This document shows, piece after piece, positions 23,832 to 33,098 of a stretch of DNA of 61,359 nt. Position 1 is the stretch's first letter; every line of letters starts with the position of its first letter. The DNA comes from Planctomycetota bacterium (GTDB taxonomy: Bacteria; Planctomycetota; JAPUJT01): NCBI GenBank assembly GCA_027296055.1, contig JAPUJT010000084.1, positions 1-61,359 of the forward strand, given 5' to 3'. The position numbers were made by a program, and so were the translations under genes. The notes beneath the pieces are model-generated. The model was not told where the DNA came from. It saw only the letters and a list, made by a program, of their open reading frames with translations, and made no database searches.

Positions 23832-25349
23832 TTACCGTTGCCACTTTCTTAGCTGTCTCGTCCGTCCCTGGTAGACCCACGGACTCCCCGGGGTGGTCTG
23901 CTGCGGCCGCGTCCGTGGCTTGCCGTCCGTATGGCTGAGAAGCGCGGCGGCGAGGGCCGCGATCGGGGTGTCTCCCTTGGTCGGCCTGCCATCCGCCAGG
24001 TAGGCCTCCAGTGACGACGTGTCGTACCGTCCCTCTCGAAACCATCGCTGGCCCAGGACTTCATGGAGGAGGGGCGCGGTCGTGGGGATGCCGGAGATGC
24101 CCATCTCCCCGAGGGCGGCGCGCAGCCGACGGATCGCCTCCTCCCGATCCTTTCCCCAGGTTATCACCTTGGCAATGAGCGGATCGTAATAGATCGGGAT
24201 CTCCATGCCCGCGACGGCCCCTGTGTCCACTCGAACCCCGGGGCCTCCCGGAAGGATGAAGGTCCCGATCTTCCCCGGAGAAGGTGCGAATCCACGCTCG
24301 GGATCCTCCGCGTAGATCCGCGCCTCGATGGACGCGCCCTGCGGTCGAATATCCTTCTGGTCGATCGAGAGAGGAAGTCCCGCCGCGATCCGGATCTGCT
24401 CCCTGACGATATCGATTCCGGTGACCGATTCGGTCACCGGGTGCTCGACCTGGAGCCTCGCGTTCACCTCGAGGAAGTAGAACCGGCCGTCGGGCTCGAC
24501 GAGAAACTCGATCGTCCCCGCGTTCGTGTAACGGGTCGCCGTGGCGCCTCGCACCGCTGCCGCGAAGAGCTTTCTTCTCGTCGCTTTCGAGAGGAAGGTG
24601 CACGGGGTCTCCTCCAGGATTTTCTGGTGCCTCCTCTGGAGGGAGCACTCCCGCTCGCCCAGGTGCAAGACCTTGCCGCGCCCATCGGCAAGGATCTGCA
24701 CTTCAACGTGCCTCGCCCGCTCGATGCTCTTCTCGGCATAGACCCCACCGTCGCCGAAGGCCTTCAGGGCCTCGCTCGATGCCAGCCGAAAGGCCGACTC
24801 GAGCTCGTCGGGCTGGTCGACCCGGCGTATCCCCTTCCCGCCTCCGCCCGCAGCCGCCTTCAGCATCAGGGGGTAGCCGATCTTCTGCCCGGCCTTCTTC
24901 AGACCTGCGAGGGTGGCGACGGGCGAGTCGGTCCCCGGGATCACGGGGACCCGGGCCGATCGCATCGATTTCCGGGCGGCGACCTTGTCCCCGGCCAGGC
25001 GGAGCGTGTCGGAGCTAGGGCCTATGAAGACGATCCCCTCCGACTCGCAACGCCTCGCGAAAGAGGCGTTCTCCGAGAGAAAACCATACCCCGGATGAAT
25101 CGCCTCGGAACCGGACGACTTCGCCGCCGCGATGATCTTGTCGATGTCGAGATACGAGGTCGACGGAGTCGGGTCTCCGAGGGGATAGGCCTCGTCCGCC
25201 ATCCGGACCGGGAGGGATTCCCGATCCACGTCGGAGTAGACCACGACGGGTATGATGTCGAGGTCGCGGCAAGCCCGTATCACCCGGACGGCGATCTCCC
25301 CCCGGTTGGCAATCAGGATCTTGCGGAACACAGTATTCGCCTCTGTCAC
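23832..25349 (-). CDS. Biotin carboxylase subunit of acyl-CoA (propionyl-CoA) carboxylase
   Basis: 505 residues. It carboxylates biotin on the carrier using ATP and bicarbonate. The ATP-grasp landmarks are complete: [37 protein letters not shown], the glycine-rich lid [33 protein letters not shown], and [16 protein letters not shown] with the catalytic Arg and Glu. The GTG start overlaps the carboxyltransferase stop as GTGA. The protein ends soon after the biotin carboxylase domain, so the carrier is a separate protein (21986-22516). Context with mutase and epimerase points to propionyl-CoA as substrate. Confidence 0.95.
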   Translation of the reverse strand: MTEANTVFRKILIANRGEIAVRVIRACRDLDIIPVVVYSDVDRESLPVRMADEAYPLGDPTPSTSYLDIDKIIAAAKSSGSEAIHPGYGFLSENASFARRCESEGIVFIGPSSDTLRLAGDKVAARKSMRSARVPVIPGTDSPVATLAGLKKAGQKIGYPLMLKAAAGGGGKGIRRVDQPDELESAFRLASSEALKAFGDGGVYAEKSIERARHVEVQILADGRGKVLHLGERECSLQRRHQKILEETPCTFLSKATRRKLFAAAVRGATATRYTNAGTIEFLVEPDGRFYFLEVNARLQVEHPVTESVTGIDIVREQIRIAAGLPLSIDQKDIRPQGASIEARIYAEDPERGFAPSPGKIGTFILPGGPGVRVDTGAVAGMEIPIYYDPLIAKVITWGKDREEAIRRLRAALGEMGISGIPTTAPLLHEVLGQRWFREGRYDTSSLEAYLADGRPTKGDTPIAALAAALLSHTDGKPRTRPQQTTPGSPWVYQGRTRQLRKWQR

Positions 25350-26896
25350 AGGGGGATGTTGCCGTGCTTCTTGGAGGGGTTCTGATCCTGCTTGGTCCGG
25401 AGGAGCTGCAGAGCGCGGTAGAGCTTGGGTCGGGTCTCCAACGGTTCGATCACCTCATCGACGAAGCCGACCTCCGCCGCCGTGTAAGGGTTGGCAAACT
25501 TCTCCGTGTACTCCGCCACCAGCCTCTCTTCCAGGGCAGCCGGGTCCTTCGACTCCGCCAGCTCGCTGCGATAGATTATCTTCACCGCGCCCCTCGGGCC
25601 CATCACGGCGATCTCCGCCGTCGGCCAGGCGAAGTTGAAGTCCCCGCGGACGTGTTTCGAGTTCATCACGTCATACGCCCCGCCATACGCCTTGCGAGTG
25701 ATCACCGTGATCTTCGGGACCGTCGCCTCGCAGTAGGCGTAGAGGAGCTTGGCCCCGTGCTTGATGATCCCGCCGTGCTCTTGCGTCGTGCCAGGCAGGA
25801 ATCCTGGAACGTCCTCGAAGGTGATCACCGGGATGTTGAAGCAATCGCAGAAGCGCACGAAACGCGCTCCCTTCAGGGAGGCCTTGATATCGAGGGTCCC
25901 GGCCAGGACCGCCGGTTGGTTGGCGACGATCCCGATCGACTGCCCACCGATGCGGGCGAAGCCGACGATGAGGTTCTCCGCGTAGTGCGGTTGAACCTCC
26001 AGGAACCTGCCACCATCCACGACCATCCGGAGCAGTTCCTTCATGTCGTACGGTTTGCTCGTGTCGTCCGGGATGATCTCGTCGAGCCCGGCTTCCCTCC
26101 GCTCCGGATCGTCCCCCGTCTCGAGGAAGGGCGGATCCTCCATGTTGTTGAGGGGAAGGTAGGAGAGAAGCTCATGGATCAGATGGAGCGCCGCCTCATC
26201 GTCGCGCGCCGTGAAGTGGGCAATGCCGCTCTTGGTGGAGTGGGCCGACGCACCGCCGAGGTCCTCGTGGCTCACCTCCTCGTGGGTGACGGTCTTCACG
26301 ACATCCGGGCCCGTCACATACATGTAGGATGTTCCCTCGACCATGACGACGAAGTCCGTGATGGCCGGGGAGTAGACGGCTCCCCCGGCGCAGGGACCCA
26401 TGATGGCCGAGATCTGCGGGATGACGCCCGAGGCGAGGGTGTTCCGGAGAAAGATGTCCGCGTATCCGCCGAGGCTGCGCACGCCTTCCTGGATGCGCGC
26501 GCCCCCCGAATCGTTCAGACCGATCACGGGCACCCCGACCTTCATCGCCAGATCCATCACCTTGCAGATCTTCCCGGCGTACGCCTCCGAGAGGCTCCCG
26601 CCGAAGACGGTGAAGTCCTGCGAGAAGACGAACACGGATCTTCCGTCGATCCGGCCACTTCCCGTCACGACGCCGTCGCCGAGAACCTTCCGCTCAGCCA
26701 TCCCGAAATCGGTCGTCCGATGGGTGACGAACATGTCCAACTCCTCGAACGATCCCTCGTCGAGGAGGACGGCTATCCGTTCTCTGGCCGTGAGTTTCCC
26801 CTTTTCGTGCTGGGCGCGGATCCGCTTCTCGCCGCCGCCCAGGAGCGCCTCCTCCCTCAGCCGACGCAGTCGCTCCGTTCTTTCCGCCTTGCTCAA
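25346..26896 (-). CDS. pccB: Carboxyltransferase subunit, propionyl-CoA carboxylase beta-type
   Basis: 516 residues, normal length. A TTG start overlaps the epimerase stop as TTGA, preceded by GAGGGAGA. It transfers CO2 from carboxybiotin to acyl-CoA. Crotonase-fold features in both halves: [20 protein letters not shown] and [15 protein letters not shown] (first oxyanion hole), then [16 protein letters not shown] and [17 protein letters not shown] (second). These motifs are characteristic of propionyl-CoA carboxylase beta chains. Flanking genes for methylmalonyl-CoA epimerase and mutase make methylmalonyl-CoA the likely product. Confidence 0.94.
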   Translation of the reverse strand: MSKAERTERLRRLREEALLGGGEKRIRAQHEKGKLTARERIAVLLDEGSFEELDMFVTHRTTDFGMAERKVLGDGVVTGSGRIDGRSVFVFSQDFTVFGGSLSEAYAGKICKVMDLAMKVGVPVIGLNDSGGARIQEGVRSLGGYADIFLRNTLASGVIPQISAIMGPCAGGAVYSPAITDFVVMVEGTSYMYVTGPDVVKTVTHEEVSHEDLGGASAHSTKSGIAHFTARDDEAALHLIHELLSYLPLNNMEDPPFLETGDDPERREAGLDEIIPDDTSKPYDMKELLRMVVDGGRFLEVQPHYAENLIVGFARIGGQSIGIVANQPAVLAGTLDIKASLKGARFVRFCDCFNIPVITFEDVPGFLPGTTQEHGGIIKHGAKLLYAYCEATVPKITVITRKAYGGAYDVMNSKHVRGDFNFAWPTAEIAVMGPRGAVKIIYRSELAESKDPAALEERLVAEYTEKFANPYTAAEVGFVDEVIEPLETRPKLYRALQLLRTKQDQNPSKKHGNIPL

Positions 26897-27318
26897 TGGG
26901 CTTCTCCCTCGTCGCAGAGCTCGATCAGGATCCCCCCCGTTGCGCTCGGGTGGATGAAGGCGATCCGTTTCCCGAACGCCCCGGGTCGAGGGACCTCATC
27001 GATCAATCGGACCCCCGATGCCTTGAGGCTGCGCAGCGCCTCTTCCAGGTCGGCCACCTGGTAGGCGATGTGATGGATGCCGGGACCTCGCTTCTCGAGG
27101 AAGCGGGATATCGGGCTGTCGCTCGACGTCTGCTCCACCAGTTCGATCACCGGCCCTCCACCCTCGAGTGCGGCGACGCGAACCTTCTGATCCGGGACGT
27201 CCTCGGTCGCCACGTGCTTCATCCCCAAACCCTTGCAGAGGGCCGAGATCGCCTCTTCCAGGCTCTCCACCGCGATGCCGATGTGGTTGAGTCCCTCCAG
27301 CAATTCAGCAACCCTCAC
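26893..27318 (-). CDS. mce: Methylmalonyl-CoA epimerase
   Basis: 141 residues from the GTG at 27318, which lies inside the end of the mutase small-subunit gene. A TTG at 27303 with GAGGG eight bases upstream is the alternative. It interconverts the (S)- and (R)-methylmalonyl-CoA epimers between carboxylase and mutase. The vicinal-oxygen-chelate fold supplies metal ligands: His in [14 protein letters not shown], His in [16 protein letters not shown] and Glu in [10 protein letters not shown]. The catalytic Glu lies in the first repeat. The open frame extends far upstream, but that part overlaps the mutase subunit and is not coding. Confidence 0.93.
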   Translation of the reverse strand: MRVAELLEGLNHIGIAVESLEEAISALCKGLGMKHVATEDVPDQKVRVAALEGGGPVIELVEQTSSDSPISRFLEKRGPGIHHIAYQVADLEEALRSLKASGVRLIDEVPRPGAFGKRIAFIHPSATGGILIELCDEGEAH

Positions 27319-27718
27319 CGGATGCGACCTCGAGACGCTCACTGAGGAAGCGAACAATTTCCCCCGTCGAGGTTCCCGGTCCGAAGATCCGCGCAAAGCC
27401 GGCGCTCTCCAGGAAAGTCCGATCCTCATCGGGAATGATTCCTCCCCCGAAGAGGAGGATCCCATCGGAGCCATCTTTGCGGATCTTTCGCGCCACCTCG
27501 GGAAACTGCTCGAGGTGTCCACCGGAGAGGCTGGAGAGGCCGACGGCGTCCACATCCTCGTCGAGCGCCGCCTGTACCACCTGATCGGGCTGGAGCCGGA
27601 TCCCTGTGTAGATCACTTCGAACCCGGCCTCCATCAAGGCGCGAGCGACGATCTTGATCCCGCGTGTGTGGCCGTCGAGACCTGTCTTCGCCAGCAGGAT
27701 TCTCTTCTTCTTGCTCAT
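27305..27718 (-). CDS. Methylmalonyl-CoA mutase, cobalamin-binding small subunit
   Basis: 137 residues from the ATG at 27718; the longer open frame upstream overlaps the large subunit and is rejected. It is a stand-alone B12-binding domain: RILLAKTGLDGHTRGIKIVA contains the DxHxxG motif whose His replaces dimethylbenzimidazole on cobalt, followed by VGLSSLSGGH and LLFGGGIIPDED. Together with the large subunit at 27747 it forms the two-chain type of mutase known from archaea and several bacteria. The two genes are 28 bases apart. Confidence 0.94.
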   Translation of the reverse strand: MSKKKRILLAKTGLDGHTRGIKIVARALMEAGFEVIYTGIRLQPDQVVQAALDEDVDAVGLSSLSGGHLEQFPEVARKIRKDGSDGILLFGGGIIPDEDRTFLESAGFARIFGPGTSTGEIVRFLSERLEVASGEGC

Positions 27719-27746
27719 GCGGTTTCGTGATACGCGCCGGATTCGA

Positions 27747-29372
27747 TCAGGTCTCGAGGGTCGGTTCTTCACCGAAGACCTCGCGGAGGACGCCGCAGAT
27801 CTCACCGAGCGTGACGCCGACCTCGATCGCCTCCACCAGGATCGGCACGAGATTGTCCTTTCCCTCCGCCCCCTGGCGAACAGACTGCAGAGCGGCATCC
27901 ACTTTGCTCGAGTCCCTTCTTCTACGGTGTTCCGCGAGGCTCATCGATCGAGCCTTCTCGATCTCGGGGTCCACCCGGAAGGCGGGAGGGGAGGCGCTCT
28001 CGTTCGTCTCGTGAATGTTCACGCCGACGACGGATCGATCCCCCGACTCTATTCCCATCTGGTACCGATACGCGCTCTCCTCGATGCGGTGCCGCTGGAA
28101 GCCCTCTCCGAGGGCGGTCACGGCTCCCCCCTTCTGATCGATCTCGGCAAGAAGCTCCAGGACCTTCCGCTCGGTCTCGGCGGTGAGCGCTTCGAGCATC
28201 GGGGCGCCGCCGATCGGATCGACACTGTCGGCGACCCCGCTCTCGTGGGCAAGGACCTGCTGGATACGCAAGGCGAGCGTGGCAGACTCCTCTGTCGGGA
28301 GGCCGAGTGCCTCGTCCCTCGAGTTGGTATGGAGAGACTGGGTTCCCCCCAGGATAGCCGCCAGGGCCTGAATCGTCACCCGGATCGTGTTCAGCTCCCA
28401 CTGGGTGGCTGTCAGGGTGGAGCCGGCGGTCTGCGTGTGAAATCGCAGGGCGCATCCCTTCTCGGATCGGCAACCGAATCGCTCGCGCATGATGGAAGCC
28501 CAGAGCCTGCGCGCCGCGCGGAACTTGGCCACCTCCTCGAACAGGTGGTTGTGGGCGCTGAAGAAGAAGGAGATCTTCTCCCCCAGCCGGGACAGGTCGA
28601 GTCGACGGTCGCGAGCCGCCTCCATGTAGGCGATCCCGTGGGAGAGGGTCAACGCCACCTCCTCGACCGCCGTGGCTCCGGCCTCCCGGATGTGGTATCC
28701 GCTGATGCTGATGGGATGGAAGCGCGGCATCTCGGCGAGACAGTGCTCGAAGATGTCGACGGTGAGGCGGATGGACGGTTGAGGGGGGAAAAGGTAGGTC
28801 CCCCGAGCTACGTACTCCTTCAGGATGTCGTTCTGCACCGTTCCGCGCAGGGTGGAGGGGTCCACCCCGCGGCGCCTGGCCGTGGCGATCAGCAGGGCAA
28901 GGAGAAGGATGGCGGTCGTGTTGATCGTCATCGAGATGCTGATCCGATCCAGGGCAATCCCTTCGAGCAGCCGGTCCATGTCGTCCAGTGTGTTGATCGG
29001 CACCCCGACCTTGCCCACTTCACCGTGGGCCAGGGCATGGTCGGAGTCGTAGCCGATCTGCGTGGGAAGATCGAAGGCAATCGAAAGTGCCGTCTGCCCC
29101 TCTTCGAGGAGCATGCGAAACCTCTCGTTGGTGGCCTCGGGGGATCCGAAGCCGGCGTACTGTCGCATCGTCCAGAAGCGGCTCCGGTACATCGACGGCT
29201 GGATGCCACGAGTGAACGGGAAGACACCGGGCAGAGGGAGGCCGGGAGCATCGTAGACCCTCTCCACCGTGACGCCGGACGACGTCGTGAACTCGTCCCG
29301 CCGCTCGGGGTGAGTCTCGAGGGCCTTCGCCAGGAGGCCTCTCTCCCAATCCTCTCTTGCTGACGATCTCAT
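27747..29372 (-). CDS. Methylmalonyl-CoA mutase, catalytic large subunit
   Basis: 541 residues from the ATG at 29372, about 40 bases after the predicted transcription start. It isomerises (R)-methylmalonyl-CoA to succinyl-CoA by an adenosylcobalamin radical mechanism. The TIM-barrel signatures are present: PFTRGIQPSMYRSRFWTMRQ, SIAFDLPTQIGYDSDH (substrate-binding Tyr), GTVQNDILKEYVARGTY, ISISGYHIREAGATA, RFHTQTAGSTLTATQ and GGTQSLHTNSRDEALGLP. The B12 domain is absent here and encoded by the next gene. It is first in an eight-gene minus-strand operon. No MeaB-type chaperone GTPase gene is in the window. Confidence 0.95.
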   Translation of the reverse strand: MRSSAREDWERGLLAKALETHPERRDEFTTSSGVTVERVYDAPGLPLPGVFPFTRGIQPSMYRSRFWTMRQYAGFGSPEATNERFRMLLEEGQTALSIAFDLPTQIGYDSDHALAHGEVGKVGVPINTLDDMDRLLEGIALDRISISMTINTTAILLLALLIATARRRGVDPSTLRGTVQNDILKEYVARGTYLFPPQPSIRLTVDIFEHCLAEMPRFHPISISGYHIREAGATAVEEVALTLSHGIAYMEAARDRRLDLSRLGEKISFFFSAHNHLFEEVAKFRAARRLWASIMRERFGCRSEKGCALRFHTQTAGSTLTATQWELNTIRVTIQALAAILGGTQSLHTNSRDEALGLPTEESATLALRIQQVLAHESGVADSVDPIGGAPMLEALTAETERKVLELLAEIDQKGGAVTALGEGFQRHRIEESAYRYQMGIESGDRSVVGVNIHETNESASPPAFRVDPEIEKARSMSLAEHRRRRDSSKVDAALQSVRQGAEGKDNLVPILVEAIEVGVTLGEICGVLREVFGEEPTLET

Positions 29373-29417
29373 TCCTGGGATGGCTTCCTCTGGTGATTGG
29401 TTGTTTGCTGCGGCTGG

Positions 29418-29447
29418 ATTATAGGAGCGGGCCGGGAAGTGTGTCAA
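29418..29447 (-). promoter_or_regulatory. Consensus sigma-70 promoter of the methylmalonyl/propionyl-CoA operon
   Basis: Read on the minus strand: TTGACA (29447-29442), 18 bases, TATAAT (29423-29418). Both hexamers are perfect. The start would be near 29411, giving a ~40-base leader to the mutase ATG at 29372. It is the best promoter match in the window, so the operon is probably well expressed without an activator. Confidence 0.75.
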
Positions 29448-29505
29448 GGAAACCGGGCCGGAGAAGGATTTGTAAGTTTCTTGGTGACAAGGCGTTATGC
29501 ATACT

Positions 29506-29533
29506 TTGATTCGACCCTCCGGTTGGGTATGAT
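29506..29533 (+). promoter_or_regulatory. Predicted promoter for the nucleotidase-like gene
   Basis: TTGATT, 16 bases, TATGAT, about 80 bases before the GTG start at 29614. It is divergent from the mutase operon promoter. Confidence 0.4.
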
Positions 29534-29613
29534 GCAATTACTCGCGGGAAGACTGCCGTCGCCCCCGTCCCTGTATGTGGGGAAGCATAGGCCCCTATCG
29601 GAGGAAGTGTCGC

Positions 29614-31095
29614 GTGTGGATCCTCGTCGTAGCCTGCCTCCTCGGCCTTCAGGCCGGTGGTGAGCCCCCCTCCGCCGCAGAGCCGGAGACCGTCGAGATC
29701 ACAATTTTTCACACGGCGGGTTTCTCCTCTGCCTTCGATCGGGCGCCGATCCTCCATCGGATCGTGCAGGCGGAGCGCAAACTCTCCGATGCCGTCCTGC
29801 TGGTGGACACGGGGAACCACATGGACCCGGCGATCCTCGAGACCACCCTCTCCGAGGGGAAGATCAACATCGACATCATGAACTGGCTAGGCTACGACGC
29901 CATGGCGATAGGGATGGGAGAGCTACAGTACGGGCGAGACATGGAGGGGCGAGAGTCGATAACGAAGCGGACGGAGGAGGCGGAGTTTCCCCTCCTCTCA
30001 TCGAATCTCTTCTCGATCGCTCCCGATGGGGAAAAGAGGCGGGTCGCATTCTCCACGTGGGCCCAATCTCGCGATTGCGGCGGCCTTCGCGTCGGCTTCA
30101 TCGGTGTCACCGGCCTCGGCTCGGGAGGGTCGGAAGCGCAGAGGCGCGTGAGAGAGCGGTTCAGCGCGGGCCCGGAACTTGCGGCGGTCGAGCGACAGTA
30201 TCGGATGTTGAGGAACAAGGTGGATCTGATCATCGTCCTTTCCAACTGCGGCAACCAGGTCGACTTCGCCCTCGCCACTTCGATCGAGATCGATCTGCTC
30301 ATCGGCGTATCCGACGTCGACCTGACGGAACCGGTCGTGAGCCTCAGGAGCTACACGCTGAGAAGTCGGGAGGATAGCAAGTCGGTGGGAAAGATCCGCC
30401 TTCAGGTTCGACTGGACACGCACTCCGTGGTCGATCTCAAGTACGAGAAGGTTCCCCTGGAGGGCGAGGGAGACGCCGAGCTAGCCGGGCAGATCGCCAA
30501 GTTGAGCCAGTGGCTGCGGGAGGGCTGGGATCTCCCAGTTGGAAAGATCGCCGGGGCCTTCAGCGCCGCGCAGTCGGCCGACCTCGTCGCCGACGTGATC
30601 CGGGAGGCATCGCGCGTCGAGGTATCCTTTTGCGACTCGGGGGAGATCGTTCGGGCGTTTCCCGAGGGGAAGATCACGAAGATGGACCTCTGGGCGTTGA
30701 TTCCACGTCGAAGGCCTCTCGTGAAGTTCAGGGTGCGGGGGGGCGCCCTCCGGAGCTTCCTCGAGGACAACCTCAGGCTGGGAGGCCCTTATCGGCTGGC
30801 CGGCGTGAGTTACGTCTTCGATCCGACGAAGCCGGAGGGCCGGCAGATTACATCGATCCGGGTCGGCAAGGGTCCGCTGAGAGAGGATCGGCCCTACCTG
30901 TGCGTGGCGGACGGTGGTACGCTCGGCTCGAGCGAGTTCTTCCAGTCGGTGGAGAATCGAACAGAAACAGGCCAGACCATCCATCCGCTGCTGGAGGAGT
31001 ATTTCCGGCGGGCCGAGGGGCCGGTCGAGGCTCCTGCCGAGCCACGGGCCGTGCGGGAGATTCCCATCCGCGACAGGCAGGAGGCTCCGCGTTGA
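29614..31095 (+). CDS. Exported 5'-nucleotidase/UshA-like protein lacking metal ligands
   Basis: 493 residues from the GTG at 29614, with GGAGG nine bases upstream, giving a clean signal peptide (MWILVVACLLGLQAGG). An ATG at 29575 has no ribosome site. Residues ~25-270 follow a calcineurin-like metallophosphoesterase, but the metal-site motifs are altered: TIFHTAGFSS where DxH is expected, DTGNHMD, GMGELQYG where GNHE is expected, and VLSNCGNQVD where the His ligand is expected. Residues ~300-480 resemble the 5'-nucleotidase C-terminal domain (SADLVADVIRE, DLWALIPRRRPLVKF, GGPYRLAGVSYVFDP). I infer a non-catalytic periplasmic binding or structural protein. Confidence 0.7.
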   Translation: MWILVVACLLGLQAGGEPPSAAEPETVEITIFHTAGFSSAFDRAPILHRIVQAERKLSDAVLLVDTGNHMDPAILETTLSEGKINIDIMNWLGYDAMAIGMGELQYGRDMEGRESITKRTEEAEFPLLSSNLFSIAPDGEKRRVAFSTWAQSRDCGGLRVGFIGVTGLGSGGSEAQRRVRERFSAGPELAAVERQYRMLRNKVDLIIVLSNCGNQVDFALATSIEIDLLIGVSDVDLTEPVVSLRSYTLRSREDSKSVGKIRLQVRLDTHSVVDLKYEKVPLEGEGDAELAGQIAKLSQWLREGWDLPVGKIAGAFSAAQSADLVADVIREASRVEVSFCDSGEIVRAFPEGKITKMDLWALIPRRRPLVKFRVRGGALRSFLEDNLRLGGPYRLAGVSYVFDPTKPEGRQITSIRVGKGPLREDRPYLCVADGGTLGSSEFFQSVENRTETGQTIHPLLEEYFRRAEGPVEAPAEPRAVREIPIRDRQEAPR

Positions 31096-31144
31096 CTCGG
31101 AAACGGTGCTGCGGCTACGATCCTATCTTGAGAGGATACGTCCA

Positions 31145-31870
31145 ATGATGCCACCGATGCGTCGTTTCGTCTGGGTCTGCGTCATGCTCGCCGTTGCGGG
31201 CTCCGGTCTCATCGCCGCCCGCACTACGCTGGGCGGAGACGACGACAAGGGGAAGGGGGGGAAGAAGCCCAAGCTTCCGCCCCCGACTCGCGTGAAGGTG
31301 GACATCGCCGAGAAGGTCGACGGAAACGTCTACACATCGCACAAGGTGCAGTATCGGACAGTCCGGATGCTCTGGTTCGCCAGCCTGGACTTCCAGAGTG
31401 AGCGGAAGACGAGGTGGGACAAGGATCTGAAGGCCTACAAGCCGCGGAAGAAGGAGGGCGTGGATTTCGTGGTCAAGGGGGAGGCTCGGGCCCGACTGGC
31501 ACGGAGGCCTACCTTCTACGAGGAGGCGGTCGCCTACGTCTACACGGCGGAGGCGGAGATCGAGATCGAGGACGGGGACAAAAAGCCGATCGCCCACTTC
31601 CTCATCACGATCGAGAGGAGTGGGCACAACCGCGACCAGGCGATCGATAGGATCCTGAGCAGCCTCGGAAATTACGTCTCCATGACCGTTGTCGAGTGCG
31701 AGGCGATCCGTTCGAGGATCCCGGAGCAACGGAAGAAGGCTCTGAAGAAGACCTTCGACAAGATCCGGAAAGAGATAGAGGAATTCGGCGGTTCGATGAA
31801 AGATCTGGATCTTGAAGATACGGACGGAACGGACAAGAAGGGGAGAAAGAAGCGTAGGAAAAAGAAGTAA
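31145..31870 (+). CDS. Exported lysine-rich hypothetical protein
   Basis: 241 residues from the ATG at 31145 with AGAGGA eight bases before it; the longer frame upstream overlaps the previous gene. A signal peptide (MRRFVWVCVMLAVAGSGLIAA) leads to a Gly/Lys-rich spacer and a mixed domain (VKVDIAEKVDGNVYTSHKVQ, then AEIEIEDGDKKPIAHFLIT). A helical region and a strongly basic tail (KKGRKKRRKKK) follow. I do not recognise a family. It lies between the nucleotidase-like and DUF1080-like genes, all encoding envelope proteins. The basic tail might bind nucleic acid, peptidoglycan or acidic proteins, but this is a guess. Confidence 0.6.
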   Translation: MMPPMRRFVWVCVMLAVAGSGLIAARTTLGGDDDKGKGGKKPKLPPPTRVKVDIAEKVDGNVYTSHKVQYRTVRMLWFASLDFQSERKTRWDKDLKAYKPRKKEGVDFVVKGEARARLARRPTFYEEAVAYVYTAEAEIEIEDGDKKPIAHFLITIERSGHNRDQAIDRILSSLGNYVSMTVVECEAIRSRIPEQRKKALKKTFDKIRKEIEEFGGSMKDLDLEDTDGTDKKGRKKRRKKK

Positions 31871-31914
31871 GAGGAGAGAGTAATCCAATAATGATGCAGG
31901 AAAGGACGTTATCG

Positions 31915-33051
31915 ATGCAGACTCGCTTTGCTTCCCTGGTCATCCTCGCCGCCTCGTCCCTGGTTGCCTGCGGGGAGAATGCGCCTCTTCCGCCGTCGCC
32001 TGCGCAGATCGCGGCCAGGGAGGAGAAGGAGAAGGAGAAAAAGCTCGAGAAGGACTACGCCCGGATAGAACGGTTTGCCGAGGGGCATCCGACCGAGCTC
32101 GACGGGATTCGCAGAAGAATCTCCGAGTTCCTCATGGCTGCCGAAGGCACGTCGCAAGGGAATCAGGCGAGTCGGCTCCTGCAGACGGCGGAGAATAAGT
32201 TCGAAGGCATCTGCAGGGACGATTTCGAGAAGATCGAGAAACGGATCTCCAGGTACCTGGAGGATGAGGATTTCGAATCAGCTCTGAAGCAGGTCAAGAC
32301 CTATCCGCAGGATAGGGTCATACCGGAGATCGAGACGAAGCTGGCGGAGATGCTGGAGCGCTTCGAGCGGGAGGTCAGGGCGGATGACAACTATTACAAC
32401 GTGAAGAGAAAGGCAGAGGAGAGGTCGAGCAACGGCGAGTACGATCGGGCTCTCGCCACCGTCCGCGCCTTCATCGAGAATCCGCTCTACGCCGGGACCG
32501 CGGCGGCCAAGAGGCTCGAGCCGGTGATCGAGGAGATCGAAGGGAAGAAGACCGTGGCCGCGGAGATGGAGGCGGAGGCCGAGAGAGGCTGGGAGGTGCT
32601 CTTTGATGGCAAGGACGACTCGAAGTGGGACTATGGAGGGAACGAGGCGTACTGGGAGGTGAAGGGTGGGGCGATGGTCGCCAAGAATACCTCCGGCATC
32701 AACATCGCTGCGACCACCGGCAGCGAGGACTGGAAAGACTATTACGTGGAGTTCCGCTTCATGCTCGTCCGAGGAGATTTCCACTTCGGCTGTCGGGGCG
32801 AACCCGCCTCCGATTCGAGTGGGGATTGGGTCTTCAGCTTCTCCGGCGCGCCGGGCGCAGATTACGAGCGGGGAAAGTGGTACGAGATACGTTGCGAGGT
32901 CACGGGGAAACAGCTCAAGTGGATTCGGAAGGACAACCTCCGGTCACGAATCTTCGTGGCCAGCCGAGAGAAGGGCCCCATTGCCCTCTTCCTCAAGCCC
33001 GACTGCGAGGTCCACCTCAAGGGTATCCAGATCAAGCATCTCGGTGGGTAG
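31915..33051 (+). CDS. Lipoprotein with helical N-terminal region and DUF1080-like domain
   Basis: 378 residues from the ATG at 31915, with GAAAGGA eight bases upstream. The signal ends in a lipobox (SSLVAC). Residues ~25-215 are charged helices reminiscent of tetratricopeptide-type repeats (SNGEYDRALATVRAFIENP). Residues ~220-378 match the DUF1080/3-keto-disaccharide hydrolase fold, a jelly-roll of the LamG type: GWEVLFDGKDDSKWDYGG, AYWEVKGGAMVA, DYYVEFRFMLVRGDFHFGCR, and a final VHLKGIQIKHL. This domain is especially common in Planctomycetota and Bacteroidota. It may bind or cleave a carbohydrate in the envelope. Catalysis cannot be judged from sequence alone. Confidence 0.72.
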   Translation: MQTRFASLVILAASSLVACGENAPLPPSPAQIAAREEKEKEKKLEKDYARIERFAEGHPTELDGIRRRISEFLMAAEGTSQGNQASRLLQTAENKFEGICRDDFEKIEKRISRYLEDEDFESALKQVKTYPQDRVIPEIETKLAEMLERFEREVRADDNYYNVKRKAEERSSNGEYDRALATVRAFIENPLYAGTAAAKRLEPVIEEIEGKKTVAAEMEAEAERGWEVLFDGKDDSKWDYGGNEAYWEVKGGAMVAKNTSGINIAATTGSEDWKDYYVEFRFMLVRGDFHFGCRGEPASDSSGDWVFSFSGAPGADYERGKWYEIRCEVTGKQLKWIRKDNLRSRIFVASREKGPIALFLKPDCEVHLKGIQIKHLGG

Positions 33052-33098
33052 GGGACAGACGGCCGGGACCGCAGGAACCCTCTGAGAAACCCGGACCA

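Noticed and set aside
24063..25385. A 440-residue plus-strand frame opposite the biotin carboxylase
   Set aside because: Shadow frame; the minus strand encodes an unmistakable ATP-grasp enzyme.
25364..27064. A 566-residue open frame on the plus strand opposite the carboxyltransferase gene
   Set aside because: It lies antisense to clearly recognised genes, has no family resemblance and is explained by high GC content.
27654..29363. A 569-residue open frame on the plus strand opposite the mutase large subunit
   Set aside because: Antisense shadow of a strongly conserved gene, with low-complexity composition and no ribosome site.
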